From Cycas panzhihuaensis (lineage: Eukaryota > Cycadophyta), in assembly GCA_023213395.1 (NCBI GenBank), contig CM041465.1, forward strand, positions 236,785,741-236,849,740: a stretch of 64,000 bases of DNA, read 5' to 3'. Position 1 is the stretch's first letter; every line of letters starts with the position of its first letter. Positions 11,340 through 22,283 of this stretch are shown here, in pieces. The translations under genes were made by a program, and so were the position numbers. The notes under the pieces are model-generated. The model was not told where the DNA came from. It ran no database searches and saw nothing but the letters and a program-made list of their open reading frames with translations.

Positions 11340-12060
11340 ATTAGTCCAATCAACATGAATGTTGGAAAAAATAAATGGAAGATGAATACAACTCCATTGT
11401 TAAGAATGACACATGGGAGCTAATTGATTTACCTCCAAAGAAAAAAGCTATTGGTACCAAATGGATCTATAGGACTAAGTTTCACTTAGATGGCTCCATT
11501 GACAAATACAAAGCTAGATTGGTTGCTATAGGATATGTTCAAAAATAAGGCATTGACTATATTAAAATGTTTTCCCCTATTGCTCAGATGGAATCTGTTA
11601 GAATAATGATGAGCTTAGCAGCCTAAATGGGTTGGAAAGTTTACCAAATGGATGTCAAAAGTTCCTTTCTTAATGGCCATATCAAAGAGGATATCTATAT
11701 TGCTCAACCCCTTAGTTTTGAAGTCAGGGAAGAAAAAAAAAAGTGTATAAACTGAAAAAGGCACTATATAGTTTAAAACAAGCATCGAGGGCTTGGTATT
11801 CCCACATAGATAAATATTTTAGAGATCAAGGGTTTGAAAGATCTCAAACAGACCCTAACATGTATATTCAAATCAAGGGAAATTCAATCCTAATTATAAT
11901 ACTTTATGTGGAGAATCTTATATATACTAGAAATGACTCCCATATATTGTATTAATTTAAAGATGCTATGTGTAAAGAATTCAAGATGATAGATTTGGGG
12001 TTTATGCATTACTTCCTAGGTTAAGAAGGACATTTTCATTTTTTAATGGAAATATACTTT
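11340..12060 (+). pseudogene. CopA reverse transcriptase
   Basis: Copia RT. Motifs in order: NDTWELIDLPPKKKAIGTKW at about 11407-11464, FHLDGSIDKYKARLVAIGYV, VYQMDVKSSFLNGHIKEDIY, YKLKKALYSLKQASRAWY from 11743, and the catalytic box, which reads LYVENLIYTRND at about 11900-11940 instead of YVDD. Both changes in the box (Asp to Glu and Asp to Asn) would abolish polymerase activity. A run of A at 11729-11740 falls just before the open frame 11743-11955 and is a likely frameshift site. Confidence 0.9.
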
Positions 12061-12838
12061 GGACTTATTACAAAAGTTTAGAATGATATATTATAAACCA
12101 TTAGCAACCCCAACTGAAATAAGAATCAAGCTCTCAAAATCAAATAACTCTACTTCAGTTGACCAAACACTTTACAAATAACTTATTGGCAATTTGATAT
12201 ATTTGACATCCACTTGACTAGATATAACGCACTCAGTTAGTGTTATGTATAGGTTTATGCAAGATCCAAAGACCTCTCACTAGCAAGCAACTAAGAGAAT
12301 TCTTTGATATCCCAAAGGAACTCTAGATTATGGGTTATACTATAAAGCTTCTCCAAAATTTTAGTTGACTAGTTATACAGACTCAGATTGGGCATGAGAT
12401 ATTAATGATAAAAAATGTACAATAGGTTATATGTTCAGTATGGGATCAACAACAATAGCATGGAGCATAAAGAAGTAGAACATAGTTTCCTTATCTATAA
12501 GCAAGGTAGGATATAAAGTAGCAGTAGTAGGTACACGTGAATTAGTTTGGTTGAGAAGACTACTATAAGATTTCTAGCTTAAACAGAAAGGTTCCACTAA
12601 AATTTAGTGTAATAATTAGAGAACTACCTAAATGGAAAAAAATCCAGTCTTCCATGGTCAAATGAAACACATTAAGACTCAATATCATTTAATTCAAGAA
12701 CTAGTACAAGCAAAAGAAATTAAATTGGCCTATTGCAGCACTAAAGACCAAATAATATATATATTTACAAAGGCATTAAGCAAAGTCAAATTTTAGAAAT
12801 TCAGAGAAAGCTTGGGAGTTATTCACATTGGGTATTAT
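12061..12838 (+). pseudogene. CopA RNase H
   Basis: The RNase H that closes the copia pol. Recognisable parts are WARDINDKKCTIGYMF at about 12390-12437, a GSTTIAWSIKK segment next to it, and VGTRELVWLRRLL at about 12525-12565. The family usually has S-K-K-Q-x-x-V-A-L-S-x-x-E-A-E-Y here; the glutamates are not preserved. The region has many stops and at least one frame change near 12030-12100. It ends directly at the polypurine tract. Confidence 0.8.
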
Positions 12839-12847
12839 GGGGGAGAA
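12839..12847 (+). promoter_or_regulatory. CopA polypurine tract
   Basis: GGGGGAGAA directly before the LTR start TGTTAGGATAAG. This is where plus-strand DNA synthesis would be primed. CopB has the matching GGGGAGAA on the other strand at 25074-25081. Confidence 0.85.
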
Positions 12848-13200
12848 TGTTAGGATAAGCCCCAATGTTCCTATAAAGTTATGTACCTAGAGCCCCTTAA
12901 AGCCACCTTTGGGACTCCCTAGGGCACTTAGAGCCCCACACTAAGCCTCCTAGAGCCACCCAATGTCGACCCACTATCCTTAAGGTATGTGTTTCTATTT
13001 TTTAATTATATTTTTGTAATATTAATTTAAATTTTTTGTATAATATGTAGGTCAGGTTGAGGTCTTATTGCCTCATCAAATAACCTATAAATAGGGTGGG
13101 AATACCTTCCTAGTATTTTTTATCATCGCCCACTAATCATTGGATTATGTTAACTCATGCGACAATGCTCTCACCATTATAGTCCCGTTCTATAGCTCTG
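12848..13200 (+). repeat. CopA 3' LTR
   Basis: Begins TGTTAGGATAAGCCCC right after the purine tract. It contains a TATA box (CCTATAAATAGGG, core 13086-13093). A T-rich segment bounded by AAG/GTATGT and GTCAG/GTTGAGG lies at 12985-13055, and a similar arrangement is found in the CopB LTRs. The right end is uncertain (somewhere between about 13150 and 13229), because the host TatD integrase sequence is itself degenerate there and the left target duplication is outside the window. Confidence 0.75.
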
Positions 13201-13229
13201 CATCCTTCATATATCAATGAATTATGCCA

Positions 13230-13838
13230 AAATTTTTATATTACCCATAAATTGCTAGCCCTTTATCATCCTTAAGCAAATGGTTAAGTTGAAGCCTTTA
13301 ACAAGACTTTAGCTAAAATTTTAACTAAAACAGTCGTAACCTCTCATAGAGATTGAGGCGTTCAATTATTTTTAGTATTATATATTTATAGAACCTCCAT
13401 TAGAAATTCTATAGGCATGAAAAAATTCTCTCTTATTTATGGTGTTGAGGTTATCTATCCATTAGAAGTTGTGATCCCTCCTTACGTGTCTCATTGAAAG
13501 AGTTTACTGATGAAGAGTTTCAGAAGGAAGCATGTCTCTTGGAACTTGAAAAATTAGATGAGACCCATCTACAAGCCTTACAAAATAATATGGCATCTAA
13601 AGTTATAGTCTAATATGCTCATGATAGGAAGATTAGGCCTAAAAAGTTCCATGTTGGTGATAAAGTATTGAAGCTAGAATATATCCATGATAAGCAACGT
13701 AAGTTTTCTCTTAAGTGGGCTAGTCCTTATCTAGTAATCAAGGACTTGAATAATGGAGCTTATCAAATATCAATAATGGAGGGTTTAGAATTTAAAAAGC
13801 CTATGAACTCTCAATATTTAAGAAATTTTTATGCCTAG
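13230..13838 (+). pseudogene. TatD integrase C-terminal part
   Basis: Matches TatC integrase at 54110-54670. Readable pieces are NGAYQISIMEGLEFKK at about 13750-13800 and a terminal NSQYLRNFYA followed by TAG at 13836-13838, the normal end of a Tat integrase. Upstream are SHRD, IYRTSIRNSIGM and FSLIYGVEVIYPLEV at about 13343-13470. Frameshifts near 13480 and 13600 and stops make it inactive. The catalytic residues lie before CopA and are not in the window. This copy supplies the proper C-terminal end that TatC lacks. Confidence 0.85.
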
Positions 13839-14907
13839 TAGTGCTCCTTGTTACCTCTGTAATGAGAATAAACTATGGCTCTGAATCTTTCTTCCTACCT
13901 AATGAGCTAAAACTAAGGGAAATTCCTTTTTTTAGTCTTTTCTCATCTTCTCTTGAGTTTTTCTTACTTTCTTCAAAGTTTTTAGTCATGATCATATAAG
14001 CTTTTTGCTCTTTCTAGTATTTGTATTGATTGTGGGTGCTCTTCTTTAAAGTTTTGGTTTTCTTCTTTTCCTAGTTTTATACTCAAGAGAGAATTTGGGC
14101 CCTTAGCCTTGTTATTTATTTATTATCCTTAAGGAGAGAAATTAGTTTATTAGCTTTAGATACTTTATCATTTACTTAGATCATACTCCCACTTGCCAGT
14201 CCTTTACCTTAAGGATTCCTTCTTAGTCATATATCATTTACTATTTGCTTTTAGTTACTTTTATTATCCTTGGTTTACTCTATTTATATTTTGAAGTGAA
14301 TACTCATTCTTCCACCTTCCCTTTATGTTTGGAGACACTGTGATTTTGATCTCCTCTTTTTTCTTGCTATTTAATTCTTAAGGAGATTGGTCTCTTTCAT
14401 AGTATACTATATTGAAAATGATAAATCCTTACTATATTAAGTAAAAATAACTTCATAATTAGATGATTATTACTTTGTTCTTATAAAGAAAAAATAATGG
14501 AAAGTGAAAGTCTAAAAAGGGAAAAAAAAAATCAAGAAATAAAAAAAAAGTAAAGAAGGAAAAGTGAAAAAAAAAAGAGAAAAAGTATATTATTATCACC
14601 CTCTTGTAATCTTGGGCAAGTTATGTGATGACTTCATCCTTACCTATTCTTATAGTAGGTCAGGTTTATTTGGATGAGTTATTTAAGATTTTCAGGTCTG
14701 ACTACTTGGGTCCACCATGGCCTTAGTTATAATTGGGCCCTGTTTGGTACCCTTTAGTTAGTATCGATCATGCTTATCTTAATTATAATTTCTCTTTTTC
14801 CTTAATATAATTAGAACTAATCTAATTTATTACCATCTCCTTATTAATTAATTCCTACACCTTCCTTCATTAATCGTACTATTTCTAAATACTGGTCCTA
14901 TCTTCCC
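13839..14907 (+). other. TatD spacer between integrase and aRNH
   Basis: About 1.07 kb, strongly T-rich up to 14500, then a purine-rich run at 14510-14590 of A-rich stretches with GAAA/GAGA interruptions. I see no domain. The purine-rich run might be a pausing or priming element, but it is not adjacent to an LTR. No tRNA or repeat array is visible. Confidence 0.5.
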
Positions 14908-15312
14908 ATGGCATTAAGTATATTCAGTAATGGAGGTAGTAGAGGTAACCCATGAGCTTCTACTATTGCTTGGGTGATTTATAACCAATCGAGAAATCCT
15001 CTCTTCTTTGTTGGCCTATTTATACATAGAGTAACTAAATAATGAAGCCCAATATTTTGCATTATAAGGGCCTTATCTGATATTTCTCACTCTCACCTTA
15101 GAATTGTCTTTATATATTATGATTCTCAAATTATAGTTTATCAGCTAGTGGGGATATATTAGGTGCACTCTTCATAGCTCCTTCTCCTTCACCATCAGGC
15201 TTCATCATTATTATCATTATTTTCTTCAGTTACTATCTAGTATATTCCTTAGTCCCTTAATGTTGAAGTTGATACTCTTATCTCTTTAATCTTGGGTGAT
15301 TACTTTGACTAA
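14908..15312 (+). pseudogene. TatD archaeal-type RNase H (aRNH)
   Basis: A second RNase H, separate from the one joined to RT, of the kind reported in Tat-lineage elements. The frame from ATG at 14908 to TAA at 15312 (135 codons) shows the four acidic positions of the fold. FSNGGSRGNP is at the start, with the first catalytic Asp now Asn. An N-N-E-A segment near 15040 is displaced by one base. YYDSQIIVYQL follows at about 15117-15150 with the Asp kept. NVEVDTLISLIL is at the end (about 15260-15297), again with the Asp kept. Stops occur where CGA, CAG or CAA is expected. It lies 1.07 kb after the integrase stop and in the same strand. It may have been translated as a separate ORF. Confidence 0.82.
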
Positions 15313-16102
15313 CTTTCATCTTTTAGATAGAGGTACCTTACTTCAAAATGAGTACAAACTACCACTCTATAAAGACTATAAACTATTAGTTTTGGAAGAT
15401 AAAGGTTTAAGTAGTGTGAAGGTTAAGATTATAGGTTTAAGAATGAAATGAAGTATCTGAAAGGATAGACCCACATGGGAATCTTGGGCCATGTAGGATC
15501 TTGGTAAGGGGCAAGATCCCAAAATCCTTTTGTCCTTAGAAGGAGCCAATGAGGAATCCAATATACTTAGAAGACTAGTTGTTTATTGTGTGAGATTAAC
15601 TTTTCATTCTATAAACAACATGTTTTCTTTATAATATATTATACAAATATAGATTTTATTCTATATTTATATAATCTATGAAGAGTATGATATGAATTAT
15701 ATGAGTTTTTCTTTTGAGAGGTTTACATTATTCCATCTTCTACTTTTATAAACCTATTATGTTTATTTTAGATAGTTTATATTTATAGAAATAGAATTAG
15801 TAAGCCTTTAATTTACTCCATTTTTATCTCTTATTTGTTTTCCATCCTTCATTATTCCTTGTAATTTTTTTATTTTTAAAACTTTTTTACACTCTAGAAT
15901 GAGTATAAACTACCATGTATATACTAAGAAAACATAAAAAAATAAAAAAAATAAGAGAAAAATGTTAAAATTACTATATGTTTCCATGGACTATCACTCT
16001 GATAAATGTATATCATATTCAATTTATAGAAAAAAGAAATTAAGGGTGAAAAAATTTAAGAGTTACTCATTCATTACATATAAGTTTTGAAGAAAAAGTG
16101 AT

Positions 16103-16140
<38 letters not shown>

Positions 16141-16328
16141 ACAAGAAAAGCATGGTACATCTACCACTCATGTGACTCATGATACAATAGTTAAAGATGG
16201 CAAAATGCCTCACATTTCCCTCCTATCTCTCTATATATACAAAATGCATTCATCTCTATAAGCCCTAATGAGATCCCTCTTGTACTCCTAGCTCTGTCCT
16301 CTCCCCTCTCCCTAAAGTCTGCCCATGT
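15313..16328 (+). other. TatD spacer after aRNH
   Basis: AT-rich DNA with no coding signal. It contains two diverged copies of a 24-bp motif (15340-15363 and 15891-15914) that TatB and TatE share exactly, and a TA microsatellite at 16104-16139. Confidence 0.55.
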
Positions 16329-16329
16329 G

Positions 16330-18000
16330 TAGACCCTCTAATAGGTAGAAGATATCATCCTTGCTACACTGTAATACTCCTTGATGGAGTAGCTCTCACT
16401 CCCACCTATGCCAATGTCATTCTATGTAGATGACATCTCTCATCCTCAGCTTCTCTGAGTTCTAACTCCGATAGTCTTAGCTTTACTCTTATGTCTATGT
16501 ACATATCTCGAGCTTGAAGTATATGACTAAAGTAGCCAATACAATGTCCCAACAGTGTATGATCTACTATGTTCCATGTTAGAGCCTTCTTTAATATATG
16601 AACATAAGGGAATATCAACTCTAGTGACCTCCTCACCTCCCTTAGAGTCATGATCTCATCATCTATCCATAGAAAACATATAAGTCATTATAAGTCTCTT
16701 GGAAATAAAGTATATGATCAAAAAGGAAATATAACTTAACATATATAAAACCAATAAATTGACATACTTGCTCATTCACCCCCTCCTGATGGCTCTACTA
16801 CCATTGCCTTCTCCACCTATGGTAGTCCCTCTCCCTGTGGCTCTTAGGGAATCTTAGGTAGACTCTCCCTCTTCTACTTTGGTCCCTCCTCCTCACCCTT
16901 GCTTGTTCACCAAGCCTAGCTCTATGCTCTATATGGAGCCTCCTTTATCTTCCCCTAGTACACCACCTACTCTCTCTAGCACCTGTCCACTCCCTCCCTC
17001 TCCTTTGCTAGCTAATGCCCCTCTTCTCCCCCCTTAACCCACCTCCCTATCGTCTCAATCACCTCTCCTACATCTACCCCCTCTCTCTTTCTCTCTCTCC
17101 CTCTCCTTCTACCAGTGATAGGAGCCTCTCCTACTACCCCTCTCTCTACTACATCCACCTCAACATCACTCTATATTCGTAGTTCCTTGTATGTATCCTC
17201 TATCAATTGTCTCCTAGTCATCCTTCTTAATAGAGGACTGTGTGTGCTCCTCACTATGATAGCTATCCTTTTATGAATCTTAGCACTTATGTACCATGTG
17301 CTCATCCCTAGATCAATGATAGTCAACTCCCCTAGTGATCCTTTTGGTCTTATTAAGGGAATATGATTATAAACCTAATACATCAGGATAGAGTTAGAAG
17401 AAAATCACCCTCTCCCCAGTCTCCTAATCCTTAATATCTGAAGACACATGCTATTTACTATATATTTTTACCATTTTATTTGAACTCCCTCCTCACACCT
17501 CCTCATGACTCTTGCCTATAGAGTTGGAACCCCCATGAAGTTTTGGGATCTAGCAATCTTATATATATATATATATATGATAATGAGGACAATGATCCTC
17601 TATATAATAGGAACACCCTGTACTATTTGTATGACCTCTATAGATATCCCATGGGGATAAATTGATTAATAAAACCTATCAAACACTGGCTACATATTAT
17701 TTAAGACTTATCATCTACCACCTACCTCTTTCCCCATGCCAATTGACTCCTAGTATCTTTCCCACACCCCTCAAAGTAATTTGTATCTCTCTGATCATCT
17801 ATACCCTATGGATGTTACAACTTAGAATCCAATAACTAATAAAATCATGGAGTATCTCATACTCCATCACTAATTGGGTTGATCCACTCACTTAAGATAG
17901 CTTGTAAGCTCTCAAAGTAGCTTAATCTGCCTTATTTAATTCACCTACTAGCTCTCTGATGGCTAAACCTTTATTCTCCTATGTATCTACTCTCTCTAGA
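16330..18000 (-). pseudogene. TatD antisense coding-like tract with intron-like gap
   Basis: The tract lies on the strand opposite to TatD gag-pol. Long stop-poor stretches occur in the minus strand. A first part at about 17540-17100 includes FMGVPTL, ARVMRRCEEGVQIKW and STWYISAKIHKRIAIIVRS, then an acidic stretch (DVEVDVVERGVVGEAPITG). A second part is the open frame 16651-16406 (MTLREVRRSLELIFPYVHIL and onwards). Between them a 95-base AT-rich gap (16767-16673) has GTATGT at its start and AG at its end. The second part resembles TatB 40160-40300 on that element's antisense strand. Tat-type elements are known to carry additional ORFs, some antisense, after integrase. The function is unknown to me. 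A distant resemblance to plant mobile domain proteins is only a guess. Confidence 0.5.
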
Positions 18001-19052
18001 GGCTATATTAGATTAAAGGAATCACAAATAGTCTTCTATTTTTATGTTTTAAAATTTTAATTTTCAAGCTTTTTTCTTTAAAAAGTTTAAAAGTATGATG
18101 AAATAACGAAAAATATGACTTCACAGTTAAAAAAATGATTTTACCATTAAAAATATGATTTTCCTTTATTACTTATGAATTATAGAATCACATTTTTTAG
18201 GATGTTAATGTGTTTTTTATAATGTTACTATATTTTTTACACTGTGTAATCGCATTTTTGGAGTAAAAAATTTAATTAAAAAAAAAAGAAAAGAAAGTGG
18301 ACTCACTAGATATCTAGTCCCTCACTACATCCTATTGATATCAACCCCTTGGAATTGATCCTCTTACTAAAATGCCTCTAGGTCACCTTAGAAATGAGAG
18401 AAAGGGGCCCTCCAGTAACTCATTTTTTAACTTCCTCCTGTAAAAATGGAGTTTGATTTTCATCCTTTTACTTAACAAAAGCGGGGGGCTTTTCTGTCTT
18501 TCCTAAGTGAAGATTTTTCTTTCATCCATTGAGTTTATTAGAGTGAATTCTAACTCTTTATAATTATCATTATTGAATGAAATCACTTTGAGATAGTAAA
18601 ATGATTCATCTTTTAACCATTACACTTAATTATTCTATTTAATATGTTCATCTCTCATAGAGCTTTTAGGATACCTTAATGGCTACATATTTCACTGATT
18701 TTCTTTCAATATTGACTCTTAGATCGGTCTCTAAAATGCTCTGAGTCCCTTATACCTTTTAAAGAGCCTAAACTATGATATGGAACCCTCTAAAATTTGA
18801 TTGTTAATGAGATTGAACTATAATAATCAAGATCTGAAGACTTTCACCCTATTAATAAGTCTAAGCTATAATGAGAAGCTCTAAAAAGTCATTTATTACT
18901 TATTAATAAACCTAAAAACTATGAAAGTCCATCCTTTGTACTCTGGCAAAAGGACTTCCCTTTGAAGTGTGGTTAATGAGAGACAAATTATGACTACTTA
19001 TATCTTTAAATCCCATCTAATTTATGATTATTTGGTATTGATCTTTTGTTTA
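18001..19052. other. Unassigned AT-rich stretch
   Basis: Non-coding, with several A- and T-runs (for example 18278-18296). A short G-run (AAAAGCGGGGGG, 18477-18488) followed by CTTTTCTG could be a purine tract before an LTR, but no paired end was found. No supported gene. Confidence 0.35.
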
Positions 19053-19203
19053 GTGAGTGTGAACCCAATCCTTTTAGGTAAGTTTTTAGGCAATATCCTT
19101 TGACAGTGAGAACCGAGTCCTTTTGGGTAAGTTTTTAGATAATGTTCCTTTGATAATGAGAACCCAATCCTTTTAGGTAAGCTTTTAGATGATATTTTTT
19201 GAC
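19053..19203 (+). repeat. Three-copy tandem repeat, unit about 50 bp
   Basis: Units at 19053-19105, 19106-19155 and 19156-19203. Each contains GAACCCAATCCTTTTAGGTAAG or a close variant, then TTTTAGATAATATTCCTTTGA. Tandem repeats near the 3' end are frequent in Tat/Ogre elements, so this may be the TatD 3' untranslated region. Confidence 0.8.
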
Positions 19204-21522
19204 TTATCATTTTAGAAGTATCATGGTTGGTTTTATTAGATTATAAATCTTTATAAGTTAGTAACCCATCATTCACATACCTCATCTTTAACTTCATTGA
19301 CTTTTAATAAAAGATCTTTTACCTTTATCATTGCACCTCTCACCATCCTACTTTCTTCCTAAAGTAGGAGCTTTAAATGTCAAGGGGATAAATGTTTCTC
19401 TAAAACCTAGCCCTCTTACTAATCTTTATTGCTTTTAATGAGTTTCTTGAATTCCTTCATACGAAAATAATTGAGTTCAGGTTTATTTCATTTATATTAG
19501 GCTATGTTTTAATGAAATGTTATATTGATTTAATTAATGATGTATATTGAATGATGATTATTGTATGATTATGCTATCACTTGTCGATGACTGATAACTA
19601 TGGCACTAAATTCTTTTCTTTCATAATCTTTTTAGTTTATCATGTTTTTATCTTAGTTTTACCCTTATATTATCGTTTTGATCAATTTTTAGGCTTGTGC
19701 TTACTGTTTTTATCATTTTTTAGACTTTTTTCTTATTAATTAAGTAATTTGTGCCTAAATTTATCAATAAAAAATAATTTTTAAGCTTCTTAATGAGCCA
19801 TTTTACCTTCTGATTCATCATATTTTTGGTTTTTCCAAAAATATGATCGATCATATTTTTAGTATAAAGTCACATCTTTTGCAGCTTAAAAAATACAACC
19901 AATCACATTTTTAACTATCATGTATATAAAACTCATCCAGTATACTAAAATTCTGCATGATGCCTCCTAAATTTGATGTAAACTTATCTCTTTCATGCCT
20001 AGATTGAATCATAAGCCTACTCTCATCTATCATTCAAAATTTTAGAGCTAAGAGATTAAGTTTTTGAGAGCTTCCTTGAAATGCTTAGAGACTTTTTGAG
20101 GTTTTTCTATTGTTATGACTTGAAACACTACTTTTGAGGAAAAGAAGGGTGAAATCAAGAGGAGACTTTGATGCTTTGATTATTGTTTCACTTATGTTTA
20201 AATTTCAATGGTTGGTTTTCTTCAAGATTCTTAATTTCTTTAAGGTTTTCATCTTTAAACCCCTCTGCTCTTGGTAAGATCTTTCCTCTTATGAACTTTT
20301 ATAATTTTGCTACTCTTTATTGATTATTAGTGCTTAAAATATTTCTATTCTTTTTTATAATATTTGTGGCACCTTTATATTCATTTTTACCTTGGGAATT
20401 TAGCTAAAAGGCTTGTCCTTTATGGGATAAAGAAAAAAGAATAGAAAATTATGAAGAATTCTCATCTCTTTACTCATAAAATAGCTACTCTTTCCCATTC
20501 TTCTATAGCTATCCAAATCCTAAGAGGTTCACTTTTATTTTGGCTTGTTATAATTAAAATTTAGCCCATGGTTCTTGTTTCTCTTTCTCTTTTATCAGTT
20601 AAAGGAAGAATTTGAAGTGATTTGATCATATGAAATAAAGAAAACTATTCTAAGGTAGAAGTTTCATAATATGCAAGAAATCATAGTATTGTTCTTGTTT
20701 GATATCACTCTTTTATTTCTTATTTTACTTTAAATAGAAATATAAATTTATGAATGATATATATTTGATTCAATTAGATCATATAAGGTTCAATGATCCC
20801 TTTGGTGTCCAATAGATTCTAATTGTAATAGAACCTCTTTGTTCTTTGGCTTTTTGCTTGTTTGAGGATTATGACTTGAATATGATTGGTTGCATGCACT
20901 TTCTATTATATGAAAATTATTCATAACACTAGTAGAAAATCTTTAAAATCTCTCTTTTCATTGTAAAAGCATTATCCAAAAGAAAGATAACATGTAATTG
21001 GAATGAAAAGTCTTATATTAACATTACATGTTATTGAATCTCTTAGTAGTTAGTTGTGTTTCACAATAGTTTCTTTTTTATAAAAAAAGTACATGTTGCA
21101 TTCTAATATAGTAGTTTTTTGTTTAATCTTTAACATTTTTCATCTTAAAAAAGTACATATATAAAAGAAATACATTGCATATGTATTTCACTTTCTTATT
21201 TATGTCTTGAAAGACTACATGGATAGATCTTGTAGTCTCATTGATTATTCTTTATTTCATTTCATTTAAAACAAACAACAACAATAAAAATAAAAAAGAG
21301 AACCTTTCTATCACTTAACCCTTCTCCTTCATTTAAGTAAAACTCTAATGGTTGAAATAATAGAAGGAAAGAAGCCCCTAGTAAGGACATAAGAAACATT
21401 ATCAGCGTAATCTCGAATTCAAAACTCCTCCATCTGATTATATAGGCTAGTGGATCCAATCACCCCCATTATACCCTAGCCTTTTGTTGCTTCATTCTTA
21501 CCTTTATTAAATGGTATAATCA
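19204..21522 (+). repeat. Candidate TatC 5' LTR, possibly shared with TatD
   Basis: About 2.3 kb of AT-rich, non-coding DNA ending in ATAATCA directly before a primer-site-like sequence at 21525. That position requires an LTR end at about 21522. The start is not determined, and no second copy exists in the window because the 3' end of TatC is lost. If TatD and TatC are tandem copies of one family, this one LTR would serve both. Confidence 0.4.
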
Positions 21523-21524
21523 GG

Positions 21525-21545
21525 TGGAGACTCCTTCTTAGGAGG
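21525..21545 (+). promoter_or_regulatory. TatC candidate primer-binding site
   Basis: TGGAGACTCCTTCTTAGGAGG two bases after a CA end. The TGGxGACTCC start is, as far as I recall, typical of Tat/Ogre primer sites complementary to a tRNA-Arg. It differs from the TatB and TatA sites (TGGTGACCAT and the like). Confidence 0.5.
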
Positions 21546-22283
21546 TGGAAAGATAGGCACTTTGATTTTCTTAAGCTTCTTGTCTCTTAGTCTAGATTTG
21601 AAATAAAATAAACATACTGTTGGTTGAGACATATTTGGTTTAGGTTTAATCGAAGCCATACCAATTCCCAATTTCTCCCTTCACCTTCTATGTCGCAAGT
21701 TCAAACCCATTCTTCTCATGTAGTGTCTTATACATATTAGGGACCCTCCACTATACTTATTTAAGATAATCTTATCTCTTTTCATATTCCCACTTCTCAA
21801 TAAGTGAGTCTATCTTCTTCAATCCTAAAATCTATCTATTTATACCCTAATAGAGTAGCCTCTTCCTACTTGGTTACTACTTCAACTTAATTACCACCCT
21901 AGGCTTATTATACATACATTTCCCAGAGTGTTAGACCTCATATACCTTCTCTTAGGGAGTATAATTTAATTTCCTATTCCTAGTCTAGTTTTCATATGTA
22001 TCCCATTCACCCTCATCCTTTACTTATTAAATCTTAAGCCCTATGATTTATTAATCCCACTTTGTCATCACACGTCCCTGAATTGGTCTCTTAATAAATG
22101 CCTCTTCCTTTGTTTAATCTTATTTTCCCTTAATATCCTATGTCTCAAACCAACTCTATGGTGAACCATTCATCTTGGTTTAACCCTCCTTCTTCTCTTC
22201 CAACTTATTCTATATCTCATCAATAACAACCTACTTCCTTTACCACTCCATTTCCTTCATCCTTACCTCAATATTTTATATTA
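21546..22283 (+). other. TatC leader and degenerate gag N-terminus
   Basis: Between primer site and the recognisable gag core. Reading frames are broken. Composition is rich in serine, leucine and proline codons, as in the N-terminal part of TatA and TatB gag, but no motif is secure. Confidence 0.4.

Larger units (their letters stand above)
8781..13200 (+). mobile_element. CopA: Ty1/copia retrotransposon lacking its 5' end
   Basis: Plus-strand copia element with the order gag, protease, integrase, RT, RNase H, purine tract, 3' LTR. The integrase-before-RT order defines Ty1/copia. Its 5' LTR and about the first 90 codons of gag are missing because TatA is inserted in gag; comparison with CopB, whose gag is intact at the start, shows where the cut falls. 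Many in-frame stops are present, mostly at positions explained by CAA/CAG/CGA changing to TAA/TAG/TGA. It is inserted in the integrase of TatD. The right boundary is approximate. Confidence 0.92.
13200..19300 (+). mobile_element. TatD: 3' part of a Tat-type gypsy element
   Basis: Plus-strand gypsy remnant. It starts within the integrase, where CopA is inserted, and contains the integrase C-terminus, an archaeal-type RNase H, non-coding spacers, an antisense coding-like tract and a short tandem repeat. Its right limit is not defined, because its 3' LTR could not be separated from the upstream LTR of TatC. The integrase is closest to TatC, while the downstream region shares parts with TatB and TatE. 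Everything left of CopA is outside the window. Confidence 0.7.

Noticed and set aside
19053-19203. Tandem repeat as a CRISPR array
   Set aside because: Units are contiguous and imperfect, with no spacers, in plant-type DNA.
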